Assembly: GCA_030035585.1 (NCBI GenBank) | Contig: CM057468.1 | Span: forward strand, 54,122,145 to 54,186,144 | Length of the DNA: 64,000 nt | Direction of reading: 5' to 3' | Origin: Dugong dugon | Lineage: Eukaryota; Chordata; Mammalia; Sirenia; Dugongidae | Shown: piece by piece, positions 1 through 11,922 of the stretch | How the letters are laid out: every line of letters begins with the position of its first letter | Numbering within the stretch: the first letter of the stretch is position 1 | Made by a program: the position numbers and the translations under genes | The notes under the pieces: model-generated | Databases searched by the model: none | What the model saw: the letters and a program-made list of their open reading frames with translations, nothing else | What the model was told of the DNA's origin: nothing

Positions 1-419
1 CTGTGCATTATTTTCATAAGCACACTATACCAATATTTTTTACATGTTGCTGACTTCAATTTCAACTTTTCTTTCTATTCAATGGATATAATGTTACCAG
101 GATAAAACTGATCTCAGGGAAACTTAATTTAAGGTAGGTATTTTCCTAAACCAAATGCAACCAACAGTGAACTGAAGGAGCTTGTGATGGAAATGGAATG
201 CCATGTTGAAACCAAAGAGTATGAATGCACAAAGAGCTAGAAATTAGTAAGAAATGATCCTAGACCTAAAACAACAAGAACAAGATGTTGCTTATATTTT
301 ATTGCTTTCATAAATCTTAAACTGAGACTTAAATTTTGATAATCTATGTCTTTGAAATCAACAAATAAAAGTCACCAAAAGAAATTGTGTTTTCATTTTA
401 AAATAGGCCATTTTAGTCT
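1..419. other. AT-rich sequence, nothing recognised
   Basis: This stretch is AT-rich and shows no repeat family, open frame or RNA gene that I can recognise. It borders the Tigger relic and could contain its decayed 3' terminal part, but I see no terminal inverted repeat. Confidence 0.4.
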
Positions 420-1360
420 ATTCATTCATGATGATTATCATCATCCAACTCCCAGAACCCTTCAAAGTCCAATCCCTAATCACTGTCAGCATTGAAATAT
501 CTCAGAGCTGCCTGCAGACACTCTTCTGTGACTTCTGAACTGACGTCATCCTCATCACTGCCTTTGGCGTCTTCATCTTTGTCATTGGTATTCTGCTGGT
601 ACACAATCCTAGCCTTTCTGAAGCTGTTTTGGAAGGTTTCTGGGGTTCTTTTCCTCCAAGCTGAAGCCACCCACTTGCAGACTTCTAAAATATCACCCTC
701 TTCAGTCGTCCTGATGGTGTGAACTCATGAATCCCAGACTGCATCCTTTCATCCCACTCTTTTCTCACAAAAGTCTTGAACAGGTGGTTGACTGCTATCT
801 AGTGGCTGCAGCTTACAGGTAAGTCCACCAGGTATGACTGTTATATGGGCATCAGTTGAGTTTATATAATTTTGAACTTTTTTTCTTTGTGAGCAGCCAT
901 GGTGTTGAAAATTAGTAAAGACTTCTTCAAAAAGAATCCCCCTTGCCTGGTCCTATAACATTTATCTACCCATACTTTCCTAACATCACAGTCCATCCAT
1001 CCCTTATTACAATTAACAACCACACTGGTGGGGTAGGGTAACTCTCTTGAAAATCACCATCAGCTTTAATTTCATACCACTCATAGTGCAACCAAGGACT
1101 ACAGGGAAGCAAGCCCTCTCGTGCTCAGGGGTTGTAATGGCTACAGTTTTCATACCTGAAGTAGCTACAGTCCTGGTGACCAGAATGTCAAAAAGACATT
1201 GGAACCTCCATCCATATTAATTACATCCATTGCAAAGACACTGAGTTCAGAGATTTCTTTGGTGACAAATTTGGGGAAGTTGACCATCTCCCAGTCATCT
1301 GGAAATTGCTGGCCTATCAACTCCCTTAGTCCTTCCAACCAACCTATGAGATTTCCCATC
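420..1360 (-). pseudogene. pogo/Tigger-type DNA transposase relic
   Basis: Read on the minus strand, this is a decayed DDE transposase of the pogo/Tigger class (Tc1-mariner superfamily), the cut-and-paste enzyme of a DNA transposon. Visible family blocks, in order, are a QQFPDDWE-like segment followed by the NMD motif that normally carries the first catalytic Asp (about 1207-1218); a segment encoding MVIFK followed by KGWMD; a PGGLT..LQPLD motif (about 799-838), typical of the C-terminal part of the DDE domain; and AWRKRTPETFQNSFRKA near the C-terminus (610-666). The blocks lie in more than one frame with stops and indels between them, so it encodes no protein. The usual N-terminal CENP-B-like DNA-binding domain is not visible, nor are terminal inverted repeats. 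The subfamily is undetermined. The order and spacing of the motifs make the class call reasonably firm. Confidence 0.72.
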
Positions 1361-1488
1361 TTCCAATGAGAGAACAGAGCACAGAGAGTTAAATAACCTG
1401 CCCAAGGTTAAGCACCAATAGATAGAGGAGTCAGGATTTTGTGACACTGAGTTTATGTTCTTAATCACTATGATATACCGCCTGACAT
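1361..1488 (+). mobile_element. MIR SINE fragment
   Basis: The run GAGAACAGAGCACAGAGAG, followed by a TTAA..AACCTGCCCAAGGTTA block and ending in TTAATCACTATGATATACCGCC, follows the core and 3' part of the mammalian-wide MIR consensus. It abuts the Tigger relic and is old and diverged. Confidence 0.75.
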
Positions 1489-3330
1489 TGAATTTAAATC
1501 ATTAATCCAGAATTACAGCTTTAATTGATACAAAGAAAATCAATTAGTTAATTCTTCTTTTTCCTCTTATTTTCAGGAATAATATGTGTCAAATATGAAG
1601 CCGTCCTATTGGCTTCAGAGCAGCTGGGCACAGTGTATATTGGGATTCTTGTTCAGGTAAGTGAATTATATAGCTCGGTTCAGGGAATTCCCCTAGAGTT
1701 ACATAGGGTGACAATCTCGCCTCTGTATTTTTAGATCTTTCTTCTACAGCCGGTGAAATCTCCTGCCCCAGATAAGCCTGATTTATTTTCTTACATAAAC
1801 TATGATCCTGGCTCATAATATTTTGCAGCCTTCTTGAAAGGACCACACACAGAATAAAAGGCAACAGCTGTACCACTGAACAAGTGTGAACTACTCAAAC
1901 AGCGTTTGCTAGTCCTGCCCCTGGTGGTAAGAAGATTCACGGCATGGCATTGTGAGTGCCCCAACTTCACACGCAAGTCACGAGAACAAGGAAACCAGAA
2001 TGTCCCAAACTTGACACAGGAGAAGGGCATGTCCATCCAACCCCAGAGACCAACAGAGATAGGAAGGGCTTGGATGAGTGAACTTACAATAAAAGTCTAT
2101 CCTAGAAAATTCTGACCCTTGGCACTAAAGATTCTTTTGTATCCAACCCTTTTGGAGATGTGCTGAGGAAGAGGAAATAAACACAGCACCCTTTCCTTTG
2201 AAGTTAATTATGAGGACCTTTGATGACTCAAGGGTGGGCCGCGTTATAATTTGGGCCTCACAACGTGGAGATCAATTTATCTCACGTGCACACTTTCACT
2301 TTCCAGAAACTTCTATATTTCTCTTTCTAAGAGTGTTTGATTCTCCTTTGTTAGCAAAATTACAGGCTACTCATATTAAATCAAAAACCAAACCAAAACA
2401 AAAAACTTTCCTTGAATCTACAGCTCTTCTATTATCTACAGCTAGTATCTTTTCTTTTTTCTCTTTCTGCCTATTTTCCAAATTTTTGCCTCTACTTATC
2501 CCCTGCAAAAGGCTTCTTAATCTTTTGAAATCAGCTGCTACCAGTCTGATGCTTTCTGCCCAAACAGAGGGTCCTAATGATCTTAATGCCTTTGCTTGAG
2601 AACTGCTTCCCCTTGCATGACTGTCTGCACATCAGTGTTGTTCATCTTCTGAAAACAGTACAATCCCAAGCCATTCTGGTTCCTCTCCCACGCTGAGCAT
2701 TCCATATTTGTTTCTTTTTGTGCCCTTTCCTGCTTCTCTTGCCTCGCTAACAATGGGCATCATACCCTAAAAGTCAGTGTTGGGCTTTCTGCTATTCTTG
2801 TTTTGTATTCTCTCTAGTAACTTGGCCATCATTTCAATGCAGAAGGCTCTTAAATGTGTTTCTTCACATCATTCTTTTTGTCTAAATGGCAGTCTTATAT
2901 TTGCATCTGTCCCAAAAGCGTTTCAGTATCAGTGTCTTACAATCAGTCCAATCTCAGATTTTCAAAACAAACATATATAGTTTTCTCAAAAGATTCCATT
3001 TTTAAGTCACCCAATTTCAAAATCCCAAAGTCATTTTTATAACTCTATTCACTATGTAGTTATGAAATCCCATCAAATCTTCCTTTGAAATGACTTCTAT
3101 GCCTTTTCATTCCTCGCATTCTCACTACCCTTATCCTAGCCAAGGCCCTTACCAGCTCATTCCCGGATTACGGAAGCAGCCACCTACCTGGCCTCCCTGA
3201 CCCCAAGCTTTCTCCTCTCCAGTCTCACTTTCATACCACTGCCAGACTAATCTTCTTTAAGTGCCACTTTCAACTTGTCACTGTCTGCTCAGAAGCCTTC
3301 AATAGCCCTTTAATCACATAACTCTGAGCT
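1489..3330. other. Unassigned single-copy-like sequence
   Basis: No gene is supported. Short open frames (for example 2198-2599 plus) lack any recognisable domain. The segment 3100-3330, with CTGCTCAGAAGCCTTCAATAG, faintly resembles old LINE-derived sequence, but I cannot assign a family. Confidence 0.35.
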
Positions 3331-3500
3331 GAGCAGGACCTTGGAGTTCATCTCTTCAACCCCTCATTTTATAGACGAGGAAACTGAGGCTCAGCGAGAG
3401 TAAGTGGTTTACCCAAAGGTCACTGGTAATAAGCCACATAAGTGGGATTCAAAGCCAGGCATTCACCTTGAGGGCCAGTGCTCTTTTCAATCTAACAGCG
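3331..3500 (+). mobile_element. Ancient MIR-like repeat
   Basis: The block CCCCTCATTTTATAGACGAG, then GAAACTGAGGCTCAG, then AGTGGTTTACCCAAAGGTCACTG and GGGATTCAAAGCCAGG is the conserved core of MIR-like or related ancient mammalian repeats. The 5' part (GACCTTGGAGTTCATCTC) suggests a related family rather than canonical MIR. Confidence 0.55.
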
Positions 3501-3735
3501 CTCCGCAAACTTTCATTCACATACAACCTTTAGGATTTTGCCACATCTACACGTCGCTTATATTGCTAATTTACTTCATAATTGTTAACTGGTTTGTTCT
3601 AAAACAACACGTGTATCTTTAAAGTAAAATTTATTTCCTTCAGTGATAAAAAGAAAACCATTATGGCTGAATGTAATTAGAAAATAATCTTAAAATTAAT
3701 ACAATGGAAAAACAACAATGTTATTAATTTATAGG

Positions 3736-4150
3736 TGTTATGGATTGCATTGTGGCCCCCTAAAATATATTGTAAATCTTAACCCCTATACTTGGATGTA
3801 ATCCCACCTGAGAATAGGGTTTTCTTTGTTATGTTAATGAGGCCATACCAGTGAAGGGCGTTTCCTAAACCTAATGACTTTTGAGATACAAAAAGATCAG
3901 ACACAGAGAGAAGCAAGCAGGAATAGGAGGAAGATAGACGCCACACTGAGATCTCGAAGGAATGCGAGAAGAACGCTAGAGAAGCTGAGACAAGGATTTC
4001 CCCCAGAGTGGACAGAGACAGCTTTGTGCTAGAGCTGTCGCCCTAGATTCAGACTTCTAGCCCCGTAAACTGTGAGAAAATAAATTGCTGTTCATTAAAC
4101 CCACTTACTTGTGATATTTTCTGTTACAGCGGCACTTGATAACTAAGATA
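3736..4150 (+). mobile_element. Solo MaLR-type LTR with 5-bp TSD
   Basis: This starts TGTTATGGATTG and ends in ACTTGATAACTAAGATA, as MaLR (ERVL-related) LTRs do, with an AATAAA-like signal in GAGAAAATAAATTG near the end. It is flanked by a perfect 5-bp duplication ATAGG (3731-3735 and 4151-4155). There is no internal region, so it is a solo LTR, presumably left by recombination between two LTRs. Confidence 0.85.
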
Positions 4151-4243
4151 ATAGGTGGATAGTTTTGCCAGCTAAAGGTTCTGTTCCTGAGGTCTGTTTT
4201 CTTTTATTCTATAAGAGGAAATTAGCAAGTGATAGAGAGATGG

Positions 4244-4724
4244 TGTCTTAGGCTGGGTTCTCTAGAGAAGCAAACCAGTAAAGTGTATAAATATATATAG
4301 AGAGAGATTTGTATCAAGGAAACAGCTCACACGATTGTAGTGGCTAGAACATCCCACGTCTGTGGATTAGGATATAGGCTTCTCCTGATTCACGTAGCCG
4401 CAGGGGCTGGCGAACTCAAGATTGGCAGGTTGGAAAGCAGGACTCCGCTCACAGGCTGTGAAGATTGACGAATCCCAGTATCTGCAGATTAGCTGTTAGC
4501 TCAAGGCCCAACAACTGGAGGTCAGATGAACAGCAGGCAGCCGCACAATCCAGACAGATCAAAAAGCCAGCACGTCTGCTTATATTCAGATGCAAGCTAC
4601 ACCCCCAAGGAAACTCCCTGTCAACTGATTGGCTACTCGCAGCATATTCCATCATGGGAGTGATCACATATAAACACTGAGAATCATGGCCCAGCCAAGT
4701 TGACACACAATCTTAACCATCACA
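4244..4724 (-). mobile_element. Solo MaLR-type LTR, antisense, 5-bp TSD
   Basis: This begins TGTCTTAGGCTGGG and ends CTTAACCATCACA, flanked by a perfect duplication GATGG (4239-4243 and 4725-4729). It carries AATCATGGCCCAGCCAAGTT near the right end, also found in the LTR at 8667-9151, so the two are related subfamilies. It lies 93 bp from the plus-strand LTR, and each has its own TSD, so they are independent insertions and not a provirus. Confidence 0.82.
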
Positions 4725-4729
4725 GATGG

Positions 4730-7302
4730 TAAAGTCTTACTAGTATAATGAAGAGAATTTAAAGGGGAATAACTTTGTCCTAGGATAATTTAATGTTACT
4801 TAAAGCCAAGTCCGTGGATGCCTAAAATTATCTTCTGTACCACCGGTTGTAAGAGTCTCACATTTAGAGAAACACAGCTATCTGTTACGTTTGTTTTGCT
4901 ACTACATAGTATCTAAATGATTTGATTTTCAGGGGCTCATAGATCTGATCTCACCTAGCCAAAGTTATTGCCATGAGTTGCTAATGTACATCTCTGTTCC
5001 AACAATGCAATTACCCTTTCTGCATGTTCATTCTCATACTGGTTCTCTTGCTTGGAAAAAGCTCCTGTTCCCTTCCCATCTGGCCAAACATTATCCAGTA
5101 TTCAAAGCCTAGTACATGTTCCAATTACAGATTCCCTAACCACTTCCGAATAGCCCAATCCTCCTTGATTTCAGCCTTCACTAAATTCTACAGCATATTC
5201 TAAATTTTGGAGTCAATTACTTACTCTCACGTATGATTCAGTAATTATTCTATGCAATATCATTTCCCTAACAACAATGGAAGCTACTGGAGGGCAGCTG
5301 TTTTTTCTTATGTGACTTTCATGTCCAGATAGACCTAGCTTTGACCTAGGCACATGTAAAATGCTTTTGAAATAGCAGCCAATTTGTGACCACTGAGTCC
5401 CTTAAGATGCTCAGTATGTAGTGAGTACTTAATACGGGATTCACTGATATTTTGTATACTATTTAGACATTATCAAAGGCTTTGGGTCTTCTGAATGGGA
5501 TAAAGCCAGCATGTTATGGTTTCATTGAAATAATTGCTGTTTGGCTCAGTAAAGCTTAGTAAAGGAGAAACTATTTGCACGGAGATAATCAACAATTAAG
5601 AAGCATTCACAGGAAAATATAAGAAGTAAAAGAATAATGGCATTAAAATTGCTCTCAAATTATTTGGTTTAGAGTCAGATTTTTATAGCTGAATAGCTCT
5701 TTGAGTTTATAGATTATCTCATTTTGCAGCTGAAGGAGAGGAGGCTCTAAACCAGTAGGTGAATTGCTTGAAGTTTCAATGCAGTTTAGTGGCAACGTTT
5801 ATAGTCAGTCTCCCTACCTCCACTGTGATTGTATGCCCCTGCTTTCCTGGGATAGTTCTGCTTTATGCTCGTTCTCCCAGCCTCCCAGTCTCTTATTAAT
5901 AGTGGCTCTCTTCACTCTTACAAGTATCCTGGTTTGATGACCCACCCCTATTTATATACATACGGTCACCTACTTAACTCCTTAATCCAACATTCTTTCT
6001 CCTCCATTAAAATAAAGAACATATCTATTTCTTTTTGCATGTTTTATCTGAAATGTTCCTCTTAAAGATTTTTGACTTTCCTGCTAAACCCCAATTGACC
6101 AGTCAACTTTTGGGAAACAAACACTATTTTAGAAGCTGCTTGAGACAAACGCTGCAGTTTTTCCATTTATAAAGAGATTCTCTCTGTGCACAGGTCTTCT
6201 TAGCAGCTAAATTTGCATGAGCTATGAAGGAATTTTCAACAACCGCATTTGGTTACTTTAATTGAAATAGAGGCCTAATGTGTTATTACTGTTCCTATAG
6301 AAGGCGAATGACCCATTCCAATTAACAGGAGAACTCTTCACTAGAATTTATGGATTTTGTTCTTTTTAACCTAATGAGCACTGCAGCATATTAACACTAC
6401 TCTCACTCTAGATTGCCCAATCACCCCGCATAATATCACCGCAATCCATTTTGAAATAGGTCCAAATTGTCATTTTTTTTGTTGGAGTAATGATCAAATA
6501 TTGACGTTCCTTGAGTTCATACAAATGGCCACAACCTTCTTACACACAGCCTAGTCAATAGAGGCTGAGGTTCGCATTAGGGATTTGGAAATCAATGCAG
6601 TTTTCCTGTTATTCTTTTATGATTAAATCAATTGAAGTTATTTACTCATAGCAGAAAATATGGGTGATTGCCAACTCTATGGCTTAGTGAGTTACTTTCT
6701 CACTACTGCTGCCCTGTAATGAGAAGGTACATGTTCACTTCAGGGGTTGACTAAAACCTGTTCATGTATAGCAGCAATTTGAGATGCAGAAAGTGTTTAT
6801 TATTAAAGGCTAAGGGTGTTGCATGCCAAAGGGCATCTTTATTACTTGGCATTACATTAACATTGACAAAGAAGGGAAACACGCCCAGAAAAGCCCTCAG
6901 CATTGGTCAAATGGCACTCAATTACAGAAGCAAAGCCAGACAGCAGCCAATGGGTGCCTTTGCCATGTCTTTCCTTGTGTACACTGCTATGCAGAGACCC
7001 CGGTTAAAGACAATGAAAATGTCAATTGAGCTAAATGGACAGGGCCTATTGGTTGATGGGTTTTCTCTCTTTAGCATGTGGTGGGTGACCTACAGTGTCT
7101 TGACGTGAGAATAAATAATGGCTTGTATAACACGGGCTGCATTTAATGTGCTTGCATGCAAAATGGTATAACGGTAAAAGCAAATCGAGACAGCAGTAGG
7201 CACGGCTGCGGAGGCAGGAAGAGGCTATGCAGGGAAGCTGCATGTGAGTATAATCACAAGCCGAGAAGAACGTATTCTTGTATTCTCTAACTGAAGTGAG
7301 GA
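4730..7302. other. Repeat-poor region, candidate regulatory part
   Basis: No gene is supported. A diverged MIR may lie at 5690-5800 (ATTATCTCATTTTGCAGCTG). From about 6100 to 7250 I see no repeat family; the sequence has CCAAT-type motifs (AGCCAATGGG near 6947, ATTGGTTGATGG near 7048) and TAAT cores, compatible with a conserved non-coding element. The 114-residue frame at 6764-7108 has no recognisable domain. Confidence 0.4.
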
Positions 7303-7863
7303 CAGTCGTCCCTCAGTATCTGTGGGGAATTGGTTCCAGGATCTCTGTGGATACCAAAATTCAAGGATGCTCAAGTCCCTTGTATAAAATGGTTTAGTAT
7401 TTGCATATAACCTATGCACATCCTCTGGTATACTTAAAATCATCTCTAGACTACTTATAATACCCAATACAAGTAAATGTTATGTAAATAGTTGTAGACT
7501 GCTATGTAGATAGCACTTTATATTCCCTCTTAACCTTTGAGGGATTGCTTTGACCACTTAATTGATTTTTAGGAGCCTTTTTTTTTCACAGAAACAAAGG
7601 GTAGACGCAATACAAGGAGTGAAGGAACGGAGGTGAACAATGCGCAAACACCGAGTGCTGGAGACTGAGGAGCTGTGAAATGGTGGGAGGCTACAGCAGA
7701 GTATGCCTACATATCACTGCATCTGCGTGCATTCAGTGCAGTGCTTGGCATGTTGCAAATTCAAGGTTTGCTTTTTAGAACTTTTTTTTTTCCCCTGAAT
7801 ATTTTCCATCTGTAGTTGGTTGAATCTGTGGATGTGGAACCCGTGGATACAGAGGGCTGACTG
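7303..7863 (-). mobile_element. MER2-like Tigger DNA transposon
   Basis: A non-autonomous element bounded by matching terminal inverted repeats: left CAGTCGTCCCTCAGTATCTG, and right, in reverse complement, CAGTCAGCCCTCTGTATCCA. A TA dinucleotide follows on the right; the left flank has decayed to GA. Internal landmarks AACCTATGCACATCCTC and TAATACCCAATACAAGTAAATG match MER2 as I remember it. At 561 bp it is longer than the roughly 345-bp MER2 consensus; the excess is in the centre (about 7570-7740), so it could be a longer relative or contain an insertion. Confidence 0.78.
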
Positions 7864-8581
7864 TAATAAGCAAACAATAGAGGGATAATTTCATTTTTAG
7901 ACCAGTTCCGTGCAGCCAGCTGCACTGGACCATTGTGATGCCAAGTCCTTTACAATTATTTGATTTTTTTATCTTGTTTGATGAGAGGAGTGCAAACGTG
8001 GGAAATATGGGTTGCTTTGGCCGGCTTCTAATGTTCTGGATTTCTTTTAACTTCTTTAATTTCCTTCCTCAATGAAATCTCCTCATAGGAGAAGGAAAAA
8101 AAAATTACTCCCTAAAGCCTTATCAGAAATTTGATTTCAAACATTTACCTTTTTCTTTTGGGGAATACTAACGAAATAATCTAAAATTTTATGATTGGCT
8201 GGAGTGAAAACTCAGGTACATCTGGCTGGGAAGTCAGACCACATTTTCCTCCCCCACCTACTTGTATTCACTGATTTACCTCAAGGAAAAGGGACCTTCT
8301 CTGAAAAGTCATGAAGCCACATCCATGTTTGAGGTTCCAGAATATAGGCGTGTCTTATAAAATGGGGTAGGGTGGAGGTTGGGGAGGGGAAGCATAAACC
8401 AAATTGCAAGGGAGGACTCAGAGGCACTTAAGAAAGAACTCAAAAGAAAGAGGGAACAGACATGATGACTGGGACTCAACCTTTGCTTATACCCTCAGAG
8501 GAGAGCAGAGTTCTGATAGGGCACGTGATAGTTTTCATGGAAACATTCCATGATCCAACCAGTCGGCTCTTGCACACGTGA
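7864..8581. other. Unassigned sequence
   Basis: No repeat family, open frame or RNA gene is recognised. It includes a G-rich patch near 8360-8390. Confidence 0.35.
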
Positions 8582-8661
8582 GGTGGTATACCATGGCAGT
8601 TAAGGGCACACATTCCATATCTGACTGCCTGGGTTCAAATCTCAGCTTTGTTTCTTATTTG
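8582..8661 (-). mobile_element. MIR SINE, first half
   Basis: ACTGCCTGGGTTCAAATCTC and the flanking bases match antisense MIR. The element is cut by the LTR at 8667-9151 and resumes at 9157. Confidence 0.8.
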
Positions 8662-8666
8662 CTCTG

Positions 8667-9151
8667 TGTCTTAGTAATCTAGTGCTGCTATAACAGAAGT
8701 ACCACAAGTGGATGGTTTTAACGAAGAGAAGTTTATTTCCTCACAGTTAAAGTAGGTTAAAAGTCCACATTCAGGGTGTGAGCTCCAGGGGAAGGCTTTT
8801 TCTCTCTGTTGGCCTTCTTCTCTTCAGTATTACCCCGGACTAGGAGCTTCTCTGTGCAGGGACCCCAGTCCAAAGGACGCGCTCTGCTCCTGGCACTGCT
8901 TTCTTGCTGGTATGAGGTCCCCCTGTCTCTCTTCTCACTTCTGTCTTTTATATCTCAAGACATTGCCTCAGGATACAACCCAATCTTGTAGACAGAGTCC
9001 TGCCTTACTAACACTACTGCCACCCATCCTCCCTCATTAACATCACGGAGGCAGGATTTACAACTTATAGGAAAACCACACAATACCAGGAATCATGGCC
9101 CAGCCAAACTGATACACACATTTTTGGGGGGACATAATTCAAACCATGACA
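8667..9151 (-). mobile_element. Solo MaLR-type LTR inserted in a MIR
   Basis: The ends TGTCTTAGTAATCTAG and AAACCATGACA are those of an antisense MaLR LTR, and a perfect 5-bp TSD CTCTG flanks it (8662-8666 and 9152-9156). Joining the flanks restores one contiguous MIR, so the LTR is younger than that MIR. Confidence 0.88.
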
Positions 9152-9156
9152 CTCTG

Positions 9157-9317
9157 TAACCTCTGAATAGTCTAAACTGCAATACGCCTCAGTTTTCTCA
9201 TTTATAGAACGAGGATGGTAGTAACAGAAGCTACCTCATAGGGTATTTGTGAAGATGAAATGAGTTAATACATATAAAGGACTTAGAAGAGAATGTGGTA
9301 AGCTCTCAATAAATGTT
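9157..9317 (-). mobile_element. MIR SINE, second half
   Basis: CCTCAGTTTTCTCATTTATA, GAAATGAGTTAATACATATA and CTCTCAATAAATGTT continue the antisense MIR begun at 8582. Confidence 0.82.
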
Positions 9318-9468
9318 GCCGATTGCTGTCCAGTTGATTCTGACTGATAAAGACTCTACAGGACAGAGTAGAACTGCCCCACAGAGTTTCCAGGGAGCAG
9401 CTGGTGGATTGGAACTGTCAACCTTTTGGTTAGCAGCCTGAGCTCTTAACCACTGCGCCGCCTTAGCC
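9318..9468 (-). mobile_element. AfroSINE
   Basis: The reverse complement contains the AfroSINE signature, with GACAGAGTAGAACTGCCCCA centrally and AGCCTGAGCTCTTAACCACT at the tRNA-related head. It sits directly at the 3' A/T-rich boundary of the preceding MIR. Confidence 0.85.
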
Positions 9469-11922
9469 ATTATGGTTACTACTCAGGAGAAAAACAGGTT
9501 ATAGGTAAACTGGAAGAAGTCCACTACTAATCCCTAATATCTCAGGGTGAGCCAACCTGCCATAGGCCCCATGTGAGAGAGCGCAACACAAAGAGAAACA
9601 GCCAGTGCCCTTCTCATACTGCCATTGAGGCAAGGCTGCCTTCAGCACTCTACACGTAGGATTGAAGCAATTACAGCAGTGGCTGTGGTGGCAGAGCATT
9701 GGCTTGAATTCACAAAGTAGAGGAGAATCCTGGGTGGGTTTCTGAGAGCAATTATAGTGGCAATAGTGAGCCAAGCCCAGCTGTGGCCTGGGCAGCAAAG
9801 GCTGATGAGGGGGAGGGTGGGTCATTAACACATGCAAGATTTTCCCTGGGAGGTCCCAAAACACCTTGTAAGGAGGGAGAAGGACATTCAGATAGTGGTG
9901 GGTTGGATCAGAGTCTTAAAGTAGCACAGATACGGGCTGAGGATCTAGTGAAATCTGTGATTCAATGACAACTGGACCACACTGGAACCACTCATTGTGA
10001 GGTCTGGAGGTTGTCTGAGCTATATGTTGGGAGTTCCTCTGGGATTACTTGAATCCTAAATCAGTGTACTTCTGCACCAGGGATTAAATACCACCCCAGC
10101 GATGACAGCCAATTGATTTGTTTGTTAAAACTGTCTCTTCAAGCATTGACAGTGCTTGTCAGAATCTTCAAGAGAGAAGAAAACATGAATGCAGCCTTCT
10201 AGAGCTTGGTGGGAATGTCAATTTTTGTCTCTTTAGGAAGATACAAGAAAAGAGGAGAGGTATCTAGAAAGTGATCTTTAATATTCCTATATTGATTAAA
10301 GAATTTCCAAAAGAATGAACTTTTCCTGGAGAAAGATGAAGTGGCCAGTGGCAGGTGTGGCCACAGTCCTGGGCATGACAGCCCCTTCTAGCCTAAGCCT
10401 GAGGATGCACCCCTTTTTCCCCCATCTCCAACCCCCAGTATGCCTGCGCATGAGGTAAGGTAGTGAAGAAGAATGTTCAGTAAACTGAAGAAGAGGAAAA
10501 AACTGGGAACACTGCCTGACACAGTCCGTGGAAAGGGGACAGTATGTCAGGCCTCAGAAGGGGGCAAGGAGAAGGTGGCAGAAGGAGAGCCTGGTACCTG
10601 AGCAGGTGTATCAGGTAACTGGAAACAGAAGGGATGAGTTAGGTGTTCAAAGTATGGCCAGCCTTGCAGGCCTCCTCCTAAGCCTTAGCAGCAGGCCTGT
10701 GAGTCTCCCCTATGCATTGTGGTTAGAAGCCCTGTTTCACAAAAGGGCCCTGAGACAAGACAAATGTAGTACAGACCTGGCTAGCCTTGAACAAGTCCTG
10801 TTGTGGCAGTCCTCAATAAAACACTCTGGGGCAGGCTTCAGAAAGAGCAGTGGTAGCCTTGTAGTTTTCTAAAGTTGAGGGGGGCCAACTTCAGTGGCTT
10901 AAGAGAGAAATACAAGCATCAGAAAGTCTCAAAGGCCCCTGTCAGTCCCTCAGTGGTTAGATCAAGCAGTCATTCTATCCTTGAGCCCAGACCAGGTGGT
11001 AATCTCAACAAAGGCCGCTGTGATAAGAAAAGTCCTTCCTAGCCCTGAAAGGCAAAAGGCTGAGACTCACTGAAATTGACCTCCCGCCATTTTGTTTTTG
11101 TTGTGTTCAAGAGAGCTGTTTCCTGGTAACCAGGAATCAGTCGTAGGGCTCTCTGGGAAGGGAAAAGAATGCGAACAGGACTGCAGCATGTACTATCCTC
11201 ACAAGTATGGCCTGTGTGACTCTGGAACAAATTTCCTGGAGGACAGAGTGAAAAATCCAGAATGCCTATCAAACAAAAAGAGCAAGGAAGAGAGTGGGGC
11301 CAGCTGGCCTTTGCTAGGCAACCACCACAACTCACCCCCTAAAAGGAAACTTGTATTCAATTTCTCCATCAACACCCTGGCTCCCATAATAAACAATAGT
11401 AGGAAGAGGTGCTCCAAACGAGGGCAGGGACAACCACCGGGTTTATGTGATAAAGTCCACATTTAAGGATGAAGATATAACTAAAGATTAAAGGCTGTGA
11501 AATCAATTTGATCCTCTGGCCAAATCTCAATCCCCAATCTTCTGACTTGGCAGAACCTCGGTTTACCCAGTCTCAGTTTATTCAGAGTCGTGAAGGACAT
11601 TCCCTGGAATCAGCAGGAACTTTGCTTGGGAGGATGACTGCCTCGCAGCATCAAACTGTGCCCAGGGAGGAATCTGAAGGCAGAGGCAGCCTGAGTGAGC
11701 TGCCCTCCAGAGAGGATCAAATTCCGCAGGAGGTAGAAGCTTGGCTCAGAGGAGCATTGACAGTCTGATTCACAAGTGCATGCAAGTCAGCCTCAGAGAT
11801 TCTTGACTGGTGGCAATTGCACTGAAAGACTGAGGGCTGAGGTCTGGCAGTTACCAGGTAGGAGGTAACAAGCTTGAAATCCAGGCTTTCCTGTTCATCA
11901 TAATATGTAACCACTACTTGTA
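9469..11922. other. Unassigned region with one 124-codon frame
   Basis: About 2.4 kb without a recognised repeat. A plus-strand frame at 11092-11466 (124 codons, Cys-, Lys- and Ser-rich) and a minus-strand frame at 9499-9864 (121 codons, Cys- and His-rich) are open but lack any domain, signal peptide or supporting context. Base composition is more GC-rich than the flanks. It could be an unfamiliar lineage-specific LTR or internal ERV sequence, but I see no diagnostic motif. Confidence 0.35.

Noticed and set aside
6764-7108. 114-codon frame as an exon
   Set aside because: No domain; overlaps an alternative frame, and the surrounding composition looks non-coding.
11092-11466. 124-codon plus-strand frame as a possible gene
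   Set aside because: No domain, no splice or promoter context, and an overlapping antisense frame of similar quality.
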